DNA of 39,475 nt. Source: Gracilaria domingensis. Lineage: Eukaryota > Rhodophyta > Florideophyceae > Gracilariales > Gracilariaceae. The stretch lies in assembly GCA_022539475.1 (NCBI GenBank), contig VCMS01000250.1:162105-201579 (forward strand). The letters run 5' to 3'. Both the position numbers and the translations under genes were made by a program. This document shows, one piece after another, positions 1-10,159 of the stretch; position 1 is the stretch's first letter; each line of letters begins with the position of its first letter. Below the pieces are notes generated by a model that had not been told where the DNA came from, did not search any database, and saw nothing but the letters and a program-made list of their open reading frames with translations.

Positions 1-3000
1 TCGTCTCGCATCCAACAGCCAACTCCTCTTTCAATCCATCAAACAAGCTTCAAGACAGGAAACTACGGGCAATCGCATGCCGCCTATGTTCGGAACTCCG
101 GCCGCCATGTCGTCCCGACTATCAGAGGCATAATCTGGCATTCTCCCGGACCCGCCGACGTCATCTGGCACGATCCCAGTTCACCGGCACAGACTCGTTC
201 GTCGGCCTCGTTCAACTATATCAGACAAAGTCCTTCCACCTATTTGAAAGTTCTTCATGTTAGGTATCGTATCCTCTTTCACATCACCCTCCTCAATTTC
301 AATGACTCCTTTCCGCAGAAAGTGCAACTCAGCAAAACTACACCGCTGCTACTGCGCAGTACATATCACACATCTTCACCTTCCGACTCAGTCCTGCCAC
401 TGACACCAGATTCCTTGGAAGTTCGCTCTCCTCACCCCCAGCGTGACCGCGCATGTGTGCGCATGCAGCTCGTCCAGGAGTCCTAGAACGAAAATCCTCG
501 AAACCTCTGTATCATAGTCGGTATGAAGGTGTTTCCCTTCCTGCGACGCCAAAGGAGGTCCTTTCGTCAATGCCATCACAGATCATCTCCACTAAAGCGC
601 TGACATCCCCGAGCCAAGGACATTCCTCGCATACTTCATGGCACAATAGCCAAGTAACCTGCACCGGTGTCTCCTCCCTGTTCCAGAATCCTCAACCTTC
701 TACGCAACCTACTCTCAGCGAGCGAACCTCTCCACACACTTTGCAAAGCAGAAGAAGACATGAGGCACCTAACTTCTGGAGCGCGATTCTGCTCTCCCTT
801 CCATAGACAACGGGTTGCAAGGAACCGTCAAAGAAGAAGCTGCAGAACTTCTCACACGTCCCACCCTCTCTCTCTCCAACTACAAGTCTTTCTGGAATCT
901 TACCCTCTCATTCTCACATCTCTTCACTTGCTCCTCCTTATTCAATCTCTCTTCGAGCCTTCAACAAGCTTTTGGCGCAATATGATGGCCTGTTGGCATC
1001 TCTAACTTCATCAACACTGCGCCACAATCGAAACGCCTGAGTCCGATTCTCCTCACACCCTTCCGTGGGCTTCATGGATCCTCCACGGTCGCTTTCGGCT
1101 CCATCAGTAAACATCTATTCCTTACTGCACGCCCAACCTGCCATCCTACGCTGAATGGAACGCTCGTTTCCGCTCGCCAGGGCTTCAATATTGATTTCTG
1201 CGACATCTTGGAGCAGAGGTAAGTCTCTCCAACGGCTTCTTCACCCACTGACGGAATCCAGAGGCCATGCTTAGAAGCATAAGGGACGCATCGCGCCCTC
1301 GACCATGGTCTTCCCACCTTCATCGGTGGCATTCTTTGCCGACCGTTGCTGCGGGTGAAGTGTCTCCGCTCGCCAATAACCACCATTTTCAACGCTTTAC
1401 GTCGTAATCAGTCAATAACGTTCTTTCACTACAGTCGGACAGCCTGCCCCCAGAAGAGAGCTGATGATCGCTTCACGACTTTTGGAGACTTACTCGATCA
1501 AGAACTTCAACGACTCACACTGTCTGCCCTGCAGTTTTGGGTCATACGGAGGTCCACACTTGTCGCGTAACTCTCAAACTTCCATCTCTCTGGATCAACA
1601 TCATTCCTAGACAATCCGTCGATCGGAGGCCTCCATTTTGGTGATGCAGTAGTGGTACGTACAGCACGGCAGCATCTCTGTCAAGGAACGCCAATTACGC
1701 GCCGTACTCTCGCAGAAGAGTTCACTGGCATGAAGGAAGAGTGGACTCAATCCACAGAGTCCGCGAGATTTTCTTACACTCCATCTCGAGTAGGGAACAC
1801 TCTCTATGTCGTCGTTGTTTGTCGCAAGCGGTGTCCCTCCATGGTCGTGATGGATAGGTTCATTCTCCTACGAGCATCATCACGGGCGGCGTACAAGTGG
1901 TAGCGTCTCCGAGTCGCATCCAAATCGTCGCGTCATCTGCTTACCAGATTTGTTCTCCTAAAACTACATTGCAGTTCAAGTTCAACTAAATCTCTCGCGA
2001 CGCCCTCTCTTCCTTCCGTACCACTACCGAGCTTAGAAACTCTCGTTCACGCGGTCATGGAGTTCCAACGCCCCGATGGAGACAATCGACCCGGACTCGT
2101 TAAAACCTCGTGGTCCGCCCAGTTCCGCTTACATTGTCCTTTCTCTTGCCCGTTATCTGCCCCTGCCCTGAAATGAGTACGATCGTCACTGCATTTCATG
2201 CATTGAGACTGCGAGAGCGCGGGAGGTCTCTTTGTGTGAACGTATTTATTGCAAGCCCATTGCTTTCGGCCCTCCCAAGTCCCCAAAATTCTCCTACCGT
2301 CCTGGTTTAATGAACTCCCTCCTCCCGGGGTTTTTTTGTTTGAACCTATTCCCGCACCGCATGGGGAGTCTTTGCTTTGGTTGCGCTTTAGCAGAATGTA
2401 ACCAAAGAATTCCGATTCTGAATTTGCCTTTGTTCGCTTCTTCCGAGGTAACGGAGCCGTTGGATTAACATTGACGAATCCTTGAACTGGCCATTTCCCT
2501 ACGTGGGCCCAAGCGGATGACGAGGAAGATCACACATTGCACCTCCATTCTCTAAAACGGTCAAAACTGCAATCTGTATCCCCATGGTTCGTCTGCGCTC
2601 CATTCTCTTCGATGCAAAGCTCGGTTTACACATCTCCGACAAAACTAATCCCGCAACGCACCCTTTTTCCCTTGCATTGCGACTGGAAGTTCCCGATTCT
2701 ACATTCACAGATTCCTATCGCATCCCCGGCTCGTTTACACTACCTTCCAATAACCCAAACTTTCGTAACGTAAAACCATAATGCATTAGTGCGTTCTATC
2801 AATGTGCTCCTCATGTAATCCATTCTTTGCAACAGACCTTTGTCCGCTCACATCCCTCTCTGCAGTTATGTCCGTAGAACATACGGGTCTTCCCCCGACC
2901 TGCAAGCATCCCACATAGCAATCCAGGTAAACAGCTTCCCGGAAGCTTTTTCTGCAGAGATCTCTCCATAAACACATCTTCTCGGACAGCAAGGTAACAT

Positions 3001-3397
3001 TTTTTCCTTTTCGACGCGAAAATCCAGTTAACCGCTAGTGCCCAACCGGTCATCAATTTCCATGCCGCGCATCTTCAGCTTCGATGGGCCATCTATATGA
3101 ACTCTGTTTGGATAAACTCTGCTGCATGCGGAACGGCCCTCACCGGTTCTTTCAGTATAGCCTCTCAAGTGCCTTAGTGGTAGAGTGATTTCCCGATAGC
3201 AGTTTGGAGAACACACCTTGGTCTCTTACCACCTCTTCACCTCGTTCAGACTCCTGGTCCGCGCGAACCAAGGACGCTATCTGCAGGAATCAAGACGGTG
3301 CCAGATTGCATATTGTTCCATCCCTGGTCCCTCTCTTCGTTTCCTCTGATTGTTTTGTAAAACGTCGTAGCCCCTGAACTCAGCAGCACCTCCAAGC
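1..3397. other. No supported gene; pyrimidine-rich + strand
   Basis: No open frame here exceeds about 117 codons and none carries a recognisable domain. The + strand is visibly C/T-rich, so any ancestral coding strand would be the purine-rich minus strand, as for the genes at 3,398-9,113. Short minus-strand segments (for example 1,072-1,392, 2,499-2,708 and 2,811-3,056) may be remnants of an old minus-strand gene but show no motif I can name. No LTR, tRNA or repeat array was recognised. Confidence 0.45.
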
Positions 3398-5379
3398 TCA
3401 GGCTGTTCGAAAAAGCAAGTCACATGGTTCATGCTTCGTTGCATGACTATGGGTTAAAGCCCGAGCAACATCATATCTTCTACCTTCTGAGTTTTCCACT
3501 GACGACAGAATCTCACATCCATTTGCATCTTCGAGTAGAAGTTTTTCACGTACCTCTCTGGTTTGTATTTCATACTTGTTCTGCTCCCTTTCATCATTTT
3601 TTATCGGGGTCCTTACAAGCATGTCGTAACCTAGTCCCATCAATAACTTCTCCTTCGCATGGCGTTTTCGAACACCTATTGCATCACTTAAAGCCTGTTC
3701 ACTTCTGCGAAACAAATTTCGTGCGTTAACTGTTTCACACAGTCATCTTCCATTTTCATTCCTCGGATAGATTCCCAACGTGGCTTCATTACCTCCGTCT
3801 CCACAATTTGCATCAAAAAATGGTCGCCTCCACGACGTACGGATGGCGTGTACGCCCTCATCTCCATGGCAAGATCCATTGGCACCGTGGCACTATCTCC
3901 TTCCATCAACAACCAGCACACTGTCGTCTTTCTCAGGTCAACTGTCTCACTTCGGTTGCCCAGTTCCTTGCCGGTATACTCATCTCGAAGCATAGCTCTC
4001 TTGTCTCGTCTTTGGCGTATTGAAGTATGGAGTCATAGATGGTCTTCGCAACACCAACAAACTCGTCGTTCACGTCAATGTTGTACCGCTTCCTGCTCTT
4101 GTTACTGTCACGTTCGTTCCTTTTCCCTCCACGTCTGAGAGCCTCTCTCAAAGAGTGTATGAGAACCTCTTGTTCTCTGACCTTAACCTCCAGTTGCTCT
4201 ATGTTCTTCTGAGCAAGTCGTATGCTCATTTTCAGACTTTGCTTGTCCTCTATTGTACGATACAGATCTCCTTCAGTTTCCCGATCTTTTCCAAAAGCTC
4301 GTATCGCGGAGTAAGGGATTCATCTTCATCTTCTTCCATTGCACATGCAGGGAAAAGCTCCGTGACAAAGCACCACGATCAACATCTTTTATCGTTCCAT
4401 ACTTCTCTACGGGCGTTTGCTATGACAGGTTGCCGATCGTTCTCCACCCGTCTATTCTCATTTCCATGGTCCGTCCTTCTTCTGACCTGATTGAACCTGT
4501 TTCTCTGTGACTCACCTGTGACTGGTGTCGGTTGTATCTCGTCTTCGTCTTCGTCTTCCTTGTGTCTGGACCCAATATGAGGGACGGAATATGCTTGCCT
4601 TCGATGGGAGCCATATGCGTTGCATTTCCGGCGTCCACGTTGTCGTTCGCCTCCACGTTATCCTTGTCCTCGACGTCACTTGGGATATCTACTGCGTCCG
4701 TGGACTCCCGCTCCTTTCTTCCACTGCCTTTCTTGGCACGAGAGATACCCTCATTCATTTTCTCGTTCCTCTTCACTTTTCTCGAATCATAACTGTTACG
4801 TTCTGTTCCGGCAGCGCTTCTGGGTATTCCCTATCCCCAGGTTCGGCTCTAGGTTCGGCTCTCACGATGGCGCAATCCACGGTTTCCATCTCCGCACTGT
4901 CATCCGCTGTTCTCACCTTGTCGAAACAATCATCGATACGAGGACCTTCTGTTCCTCCACTGCCTCTTGTCCTCCTTACATTCTGACGTACAGCCGTTCT
5001 TCTCTTATTTCCTTTCATCGCTTTGATATCTACATGTCCATCATCACTGACCCTTGGCTCTTCCATTGCAGCCATGTGGCGTGTAACAGGCCACGCATTG
5101 CACTATCCTTGGCTTGAACGGTTTCACTTACTGTGCGTTCCGTAGTGCATGTGGAAGCTCCTGACCTCCTTCTCGGTTTTACTTCCGATACTGTAGATGA
5201 AGATTTTGGTTTGCGAAGTCCAGCACGAGGTGCTCGGCCTCGGCTACCTCTCCCATTAGTAGCACTACTTCGTGAGACGACCGCGCTCCTGCGTTTGGCC
5301 ACCCAGTATCCCAGCGCTCCGGCGGTACCGATGCCTTTCGCGGTTTACCACCTGCATGCTCCGCACGTTGAGGAGTCAT
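3398..5379 (-). pseudogene. Broken minus-strand gene of unknown function (basic/acidic N-terminus, coiled coil)
   Basis: A head-to-tail chain of minus-strand open segments (5,179-5,379; 5,030-5,302; 4,773-5,075; 4,420-4,776; 3,933-4,229; 3,688-3,993; 3,398-3,715) overlaps end to end in changing frames, as expected for one gene with several frameshifts. The first segments are rich in Arg, Ser, Lys and Glu and look disordered and nuclear-protein-like. The 3,933-4,229 segment is a heptad-like coiled coil (Leu/Val/Ile alternating with Glu/Gln/Arg in its first 35 residues). The last segments are mixed charged sequence. I recognise no family. Its orientation matches the methyltransferase-SET gene just upstream, so it could be a third member of that cassette, but this is inference. 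The alternative is chance open frames on a purine-rich strand. Confidence 0.35.
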
Positions 5380-5839
5380 CCGAGATCCTTCGGCCTTCGT
5401 GCGCGTAGTATTACGGAACAGATATAGAAACGTGAACGATACTGAAGGTATATGATTGAGAGTGATATGTGAGGGTCACGTACTCGGTGTGCAGGACTGA
5501 TATGTGAAGGGGAGGGGAATTTAACCTCGTACTGCATATATGGAGAAAAGCATTCTGCAGCATTTGTGGCGGATCGGCATTCAATTTTTGGACCTTTCCC
5601 CGGTCCATATTCCGGACTTGCTCCGATTTTCCCGGATGTTGCGCCCTGCATATACAAGTAGGCACTTTCAACGATCTTTCATACCACTATATGCATCAAT
5701 ATGTTACACAGTACAGCTTGAGTGTACATATGAGTAGTATTTCTGCAATCATGGCAGAAGTGTTCAATAAATTTACTTCAACAAAAAGCTTTTCTCACTA
5801 CATTGAGCCATACGAAGTTCAAGGACATTGTCTGAGAAC
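5380..5839. other. Intergenic spacer, nothing recognised
   Basis: About 460 bp between the minus-strand ghost gene and the 3' end of the SET segment. It holds only short chance ORFs. It would include the 3' flank of the SET gene and the 5' flank of the gene at 3,398-5,379. No clear TATA box or repeat was found. Confidence 0.4.
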
Positions 5840-6433
5840 CTAGGTTAACCTTTCCCAAGGATATGTGGGTCCATAGTCAACGTAAATTTCGTCGTGTTCC
5901 TTAATGTCCCTTGAGGCCGTGACTAGAGGAGTCTGTAGTTCTCCAAAGCCCAAAGTTGTAGCCTGATACTCTGTGGGCTGGCGAATGAATACATTTGGTT
6001 TGCGTGCCAGGTTAGAATCCATTTCTTCCAATTCCTTGTCCTCATCACCTTCACGATATGACGCGTCATTGATATAGCCGCTACACAGAAAGGAGCAGGA
6101 ATATCCAGGCATGACCAGTGTTGACTTCAGTATCATAATCGGGAGAGTGTTGTACATTTGCCCTTCACCCTCACTTGCATGCAATACTTCCTGAACCGAG
6201 ATGCAGTGGCCCCCAGCATTCCGTCTCCATACTTCAAATGTGTGGTATTGTGTCGGCTTAGATATGATACACCAAGGTCCATAAAAGTATCCAATAACCT
6301 CCCCTTCGGAAAACGCCCTACTCGTAAATACTCCATTTCCACTTGCTGCATGTTTGATATTCGACTTCTTCACATAGAGCCATAGCGATGTCGCCTCGAC
6401 AGAGAGTAAAGTGTGACTGTCCAACGTAGTCAT
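5840..6433 (-). CDS. SET-domain methyltransferase segment, probably the C-terminus of the upstream DNA methyltransferase gene
   Basis: The 197-residue frame has the order of a SET domain. An opening GNGVF motif lies near residue 33, followed by SEGEVIGYFYG. A YINDAS element near residue 120 corresponds to the pseudoknot NHS region and is followed by NV. The closing ASRDIKEHDEIYVDYGPTYPW ends four residues before the stop. SET domains transfer methyl groups from S-adenosylmethionine to lysines, usually on histones. The frame stays open upstream of the ATG at 6,433 with plausible coding sequence back to about 6,478, where it meets the end of the methyltransferase frame. I therefore think the ATG is internal and that this is the C-terminal domain of a methyltransferase-SET fusion broken by one frameshift. 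No pre-SET cysteine cluster is visible. Substrate unknown. Confidence 0.7.
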   Translation of the reverse strand: MTTLDSHTLLSVEATSLWLYVKKSNIKHAASGNGVFTSRAFSEGEVIGYFYGPWCIISKPTQYHTFEVWRRNAGGHCISVQEVLHASEGEGQMYNTLPIMILKSTLVMPGYSCSFLCSGYINDASYREGDEDKELEEMDSNLARKPNVFIRQPTEYQATTLGFGELQTPLVTASRDIKEHDEIYVDYGPTYPWERLT

Positions 6434-6458
6434 CTTCCCTTGTAAGGCAAGTGGCCAC

Positions 6459-6755
6459 TCATGGAACGGTTTCTCTTTGTACGTAGTGATAAGACAGGTT
6501 CATTCCAATAGGTGGATAGGTACGACATGATATGGAATGGGAAAGATTGGTACGATGGGAATCCTTGGGTGCATTCCATATAGTCGAAGTCTTTCGTTTC
6601 CGTTCAGGAAATTTGGCATCCACCACATAAGACGCTTGAACTACCTCATTCGTAACCGGTTCTTTCATCTTCAATTCATTGCGCCACACCTTTCTTGCGT
6701 AATGCACAATAGCATTGTGCTTGGCATGAGAGAAACACTGCTCATCTTGCTCACA
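6459..6755 (-). pseudogene. In-frame continuation of the methyltransferase beyond a premature TGA
   Basis: This stretch is in the same frame as the 785-codon methyltransferase frame and separated from it by one TGA. It begins CEQDEQCFSHAK, which is where family members carry an acidic residue after motif I and a helix of the SAM fold. It ends at 6,459. Near 6,478 the coding signal passes to another frame (PFHEWPLALQGK) that leads directly into the SET domain, so a one-base frameshift joins the two domains. Confidence 0.6.
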
Positions 6756-8996
6756 TCAAATGAAACGCCGAGGCCCATCAATATCCATACATGCCAGCGC
6801 GCACGAGAACGTCCCGGAGTAGAGATCAACCACAACATCCCCGGGATTCGAGAACCTCGCTATCAGCTCCATCAGTAGTTGCCTCGACTTTTGTTCTGGA
6901 CGAGCCTTCGCGGTTCGAATTCTTCTACCACTCTTCACTCTCCATCGGAGACTCTCCCCAGGCGTAAGATTTGGAACCTTGTCAATGATAGAATAGTGCC
7001 CAGGATAGCGAGCTGAAACGTAGTTGAAGTTCTGATAGTTCACCATTACCTTCTGTTCCGCGTACGGGTTTCCATTCCTCACGCCATGCACGGCGTACTC
7101 CGTCGCCCCAAACAGGCGAGTAGTATTACGCGCAGGGTTCTTCAAGGGGTTCGAACGAGAACGAATGAAGTTCATGGGCGTCGAATCCACTAAGAATGAT
7201 GCGGTTTTCTTTCCGCTTGAGTCCTCCGACTTGTGCTCTCGCGAAATCTCTTCCCAGTCTCCAAACTGGTCGATACTGCCGAACAAAACAAAATGTCCTC
7301 CTGGTCGAAGCATGGATGCCATGATGTCCGCAGTATTTTCCATATCATCGTCAGCCAATTCGTCGTACTCGCTGTCGCGGATGCCATATGGTGGGTCTGT
7401 GAGCACGAACTGAACGTTGCCTTCCAAAGATGTATCCGATGGGAAGATAGTACCATGGGCCTCCACCAGTTCGTCATATCCGACACAATGCATTGAGAAT
7501 TGCTTCTCCATGCTTCTTCGCACCACATCTAGAGCATTTAACGTGCGCGTGTCATCAAAGTCATGAGGGGGGAGAACCCCATCTGGAACGTTATCTTTCG
7601 CCCCAACAGAGGCACCAGGTGTATCACCTTCTTCATTGTCGCTATCGAGGATGACGATGACATCGGAGTTAACTGAGCTTTTCCCTGCGGCGTTCCTCTT
7701 GGAGGAGCTCGGAATCTGTATCGAGTCCTCAACCTTAACCGTGACGGTATTACTTCCTCCATCCTGCCCTGAAGGAGCGGCCCTAGGGATAAGTCGAGAT
7801 GGTTGAAGGTTATGTACAGACATCGCTTGACGAATAGAAGACACGTACTCTTTGGAGAATACATTGAAACGGGGTGGTACTCGTGCGGGGCGGCTAGGTC
7901 TGAAGCTTTCCAACAAATTCCATCTTGACGTTGGGGAAATTTTGTATAGGAAGCCATTCAACACAATCTTGCTGAAATCTGCCAAGAATTCCTTTGCCAA
8001 CTCCCGTAAGTTGGCGTCGATAGTATCCGGAAGAGTATGAACCCAAGAAACGGTGTCGTTCACATCCAACGTGGGTTTCAGTTCTTCCCCCAACGTATGA
8101 AAAGCTGACTCCGGACTGTACCCAACAGAGCGGGATTCAATGACATGGAACCCAAGCGACTTCTTTTCTACAAGCAGGTATGGCAGCAACATCTGCTCAC
8201 CATCACCAAAGCCTAAGGTTGAGGCAAAGAAATCCCATCCCTTACAAATCGTTTGCACTGCATGTGCCATCCGTCTCCCGTGCGTCTCATTCGAAGCTAT
8301 GTAGCCGTCGACGAACTGCACAGCTCTATGGGTTCCCTTCCCGGTCTTTCCTCTCTTCGACGCTGGGAGATTTCTCTCCGAAGTTATATGCTTCACGAAA
8401 GAGAGATAGAGTAACTGCTGAAAACGAGTGGGAGGCCCAATCCTGAACGTAGTTCTCTTCGTCTGCTTACTGCCTGGACCATGTCGTTTGAAAAGGTCAT
8501 TCCAGAAAGCCCGTTCTATGAACGAGTTACCGTTGTCGACATCCTTTTCAAGACTCCAGGTAAACAAATCTCTCACGCGCCGATCAGAATTCTCGTCGTC
8601 TAGATCAGTGATACCCGTATATTTGTAGACCCTGCTCAGAAAACGCACGTCCGGACAGATCTTCGTGACTTCTTTTGCGGAGTAGTTTTGGAAAGGACCC
8701 TTGACCGCAGTGTTGATGAACTCTCGTGCACATGCCAGGTGTTCACGGTTTGATACAGCGTATTCCACAACTTCCGTGTACCCAACTTCACGCGGATTAC
8801 CAGTACCACTTCTTGAAGCGGCATACGCATCTCGCAACTCAATGAACAACCCCCAACATTTCAAGAAACGCGTTGCCATGCTGGCTGAATCGAACGACGC
8901 GCTAGAGGATGCGCTAGAGAACACCGTGCCGTGGTTCTCATCGGCCAGCACACTCTGCTTAACAGTCCGAGGAGCGCCATTTCCGGTGGACGCCAT
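6756..8996 (-). CDS. Amino-group DNA methyltransferase (DPPY, beta-class order) with long N-terminal region
   Basis: The frame is open from 9,113; I prefer the ATG at 8,996 (MASTGNG), because the 39 residues before it look like untranslated sequence. Residues 1 to about 430 are a helical region I do not recognise. A Ser/Asp-rich linker follows, with a SUMO-interaction-like stretch (VIVILDSDNEEGD). TDPPYG (codons 7,386-7,397, residue about 534) is catalytic motif IV of N6-adenine/N4-cytosine methyltransferases. SNPGDVVVDLYSGTF about 190 residues later is motif I. Motif IV before motif I is the beta-class order and fits the N6_N4_Mtase family. The usual FxGxG loop reads YSGTF, so the second glycine is lost. 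After the TGA at 6,756-6,758 the same frame stays open to 6,459 and continues the expected motif I strand (CE after FI), so this stop is a premature break. Likely nuclear DNA modification; activity doubtful if the stop is real. Confidence 0.75.
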   Translation of the reverse strand: MASTGNGAPRTVKQSVLADENHGTVFSSASSSASFDSASMATRFLKCWGLFIELRDAYAASRSGTGNPREVGYTEVVEYAVSNREHLACAREFINTAVKGPFQNYSAKEVTKICPDVRFLSRVYKYTGITDLDDENSDRRVRDLFTWSLEKDVDNGNSFIERAFWNDLFKRHGPGSKQTKRTTFRIGPPTRFQQLLYLSFVKHITSERNLPASKRGKTGKGTHRAVQFVDGYIASNETHGRRMAHAVQTICKGWDFFASTLGFGDGEQMLLPYLLVEKKSLGFHVIESRSVGYSPESAFHTLGEELKPTLDVNDTVSWVHTLPDTIDANLRELAKEFLADFSKIVLNGFLYKISPTSRWNLLESFRPSRPARVPPRFNVFSKEYVSSIRQAMSVHNLQPSRLIPRAAPSGQDGGSNTVTVKVEDSIQIPSSSKRNAAGKSSVNSDVIVILDSDNEEGDTPGASVGAKDNVPDGVLPPHDFDDTRTLNALDVVRRSMEKQFSMHCVGYDELVEAHGTIFPSDTSLEGNVQFVLTDPPYGIRDSEYDELADDDMENTADIMASMLRPGGHFVLFGSIDQFGDWEEISREHKSEDSSGKKTASFLVDSTPMNFIRSRSNPLKNPARNTTRLFGATEYAVHGVRNGNPYAEQKVMVNYQNFNYVSARYPGHYSIIDKVPNLTPGESLRWRVKSGRRIRTAKARPEQKSRQLLMELIARFSNPGDVVVDLYSGTFSCALACMDIDGPRRFI

Positions 8997-9229
8997 GTAA
9001 GAACTGAGAATCGGAAAGGACGCGAAGTAAACGAGTATTGTGAAACGGTAGAAGTTTCGGAGATGTTTAAATGGGTGGGAAGCGTCGGAAACGTCGGGAA
9101 GCGTCGGAAACAATGGTGGAGAGCGCAGTTGCGACGGATTACCGAGAACTGAGCGGGTAATGAAATAGAGAGACGAGAGTGGGATCTGAACACATCAAAC
9201 CGGTGGGGCACCTCAGTATGTGCAGTGCA

Positions 9230-9625
9230 TTATATGTCTAGTATGTAAAACCAACGTAGAAAGCACTGGGTTCGTACATCTTTGAACATCGCCCGAGCGC
9301 GGTGTGGGAACCGCGGTTCGCCGAGTTCATAGCCGAGATCATAGCTATGATCTCGGCTATGAACTCGGCGAACCGCGGTTCCGGCACGGCGCATCTGACG
9401 AAACGCCACGTGTATACCGCCGAAAGGACCCCCCCTGATGACCCCCCTGGAGGACCCCTTGCTGGCATTTATGTGGGCAGTGACGTCGAATAAACGGGAG
9501 AGCGATGGAGACGCGGATGACACTTCGGACACATTGTGTAGCAAGCGTGGAAGACGGAGGGGAAGGGCTTGAGGAGGAGAGACGATGCGGTGGGAGCGGA
9601 GCAGCGCACGGAGGGCGGCGGCCAT
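9230..9625 (-). CDS. Small ORF with transit-peptide-like N-terminus inside the foldback element
   Basis: The ATG lies in the unique loop of the foldback element. The first ~45 residues (MAAALRALLRSHRIV... to about LSRLFD) are rich in Arg, Leu, Ala and Ser with almost no acidic residues, like a mitochondrial or plastid targeting peptide. From residue ~50 the frame runs into the inverted-repeat arm and the palindrome, so the rest is repeat-derived. It may be a captured first exon of a host gene or chance. No splice site is claimed. Confidence 0.25.
   Translation of the reverse strand: MAAALRALLRSHRIVSPPQALPLRLPRLLHNVSEVSSASPSLSRLFDVTAHINASKGSSRGVIRGGPFGGIHVAFRQMRRAGTAVRRVHSRDHSYDLGYELGEPRFPHRARAMFKDVRTQCFLRWFYILDI
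9307..9382. repeat. Perfect 76-bp palindrome (left copy)
   Basis: Two 38-bp half-sites meet at ATAG/CTAT (centre 9,344/9,345) with no spacer. The half-site starts GGAACCGCGG and symmetry stops sharply at G-G outside. It could extrude as a cruciform. Identical to the copy at 9,804-9,879. Confidence 0.95.
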
Positions 9626-9803
9626 CGACGGGGCGTCACTTATTCACTGCCCACATAAACTCCAGCAAAACCATCAGGTAGTTGTGGTGTGGGTGAGAAC
9701 AGGTGCTTTGGTGCGCATTGTGTAGTAGAAGTGGTCTCCAGGGGGTCCTCAGGGGGGTCCTTTCGGCGGTATACACGTGGCGTTTCGTCAGATGCGCCGT
9801 GCC

Positions 9804-9879
9804 GGAACCGCGGTTCGCCGAGTTCATAGCCGAGATCATAGCTATGATCTCGGCTATGAACTCGGCGAACCGCGGTTCC
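9804..9879. repeat. Perfect 76-bp palindrome (right copy)
   Basis: Same sequence as the left copy, centre 9,841/9,842. The absence of any difference between the two copies, while surrounding arms differ slightly, suggests recent duplication or gene conversion. Confidence 0.95.
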
Positions 9880-10159
9880 CACACCGCGCTCGGGCGATGT
9901 TCAAAGATGATGAAAGGCGGGGACAGTGGTCAACCAGGACGGAATCAGACATTGATCCAACCATTTATAACCATCAGGAACTGTACCCACACTGCTCACG
10001 TGGGCACTGCAGCCGTTTTGAACGTGAGTGGTTGCGTCCATTGTGCTCACGCGAGAAAAGGCGGAGATTCGAACACGAGCGGTTGCAACTTCACGGGAGC
10101 AAACGTACGATTTGAAGAACACCAGGACTCGTGTATATCACACACACTGGCACCATATA

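Larger units (their letters stand above)
9277..9909. repeat. 633-bp foldback element with long inverted arms and two 76-bp palindromes
   Basis: Left arm 9,277 to about 9,457 and right arm about 9,733-9,909 are near-identical inverted copies. The outer 30 bp (9,277-9,306 against 9,880-9,909) are perfect inverse matches. Each arm carries the same 76-bp palindrome. Inside it the arms continue for about 70 bp with a few substitutions and small indels, including a C-rich tract. A further internal inverted pair lies at 9,461-9,493 and 9,640-9,668. The unique loop is about 9,495-9,639. The structure fits a foldback/MITE-like element or a palindromic duplication. No clear target-site duplication is seen at the outer edges, and no transposase is encoded inside. 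Confidence 0.9.
8997..10159. promoter_or_regulatory. Shared upstream region of two divergent genes, occupied by a foldback element
   Basis: About 1.16 kb separates the preferred start codons of the methyltransferase (minus) and the ParB-like gene (plus). A bidirectional promoter must lie here if both are expressed. Most of the space (9,277-9,909) is taken by an inverted-repeat element, leaving about 280 bp next to the minus gene and 250 bp next to the plus gene. I see no convincing TATA box. Confidence 0.4.

Noticed and set aside
3165..3260. tRNA-like A box (TAGTGGTAGAGTG) with a weak B-box-like stretch downstream
   Set aside because: The arms do not pair as a cloverleaf and the B box has an insertion.
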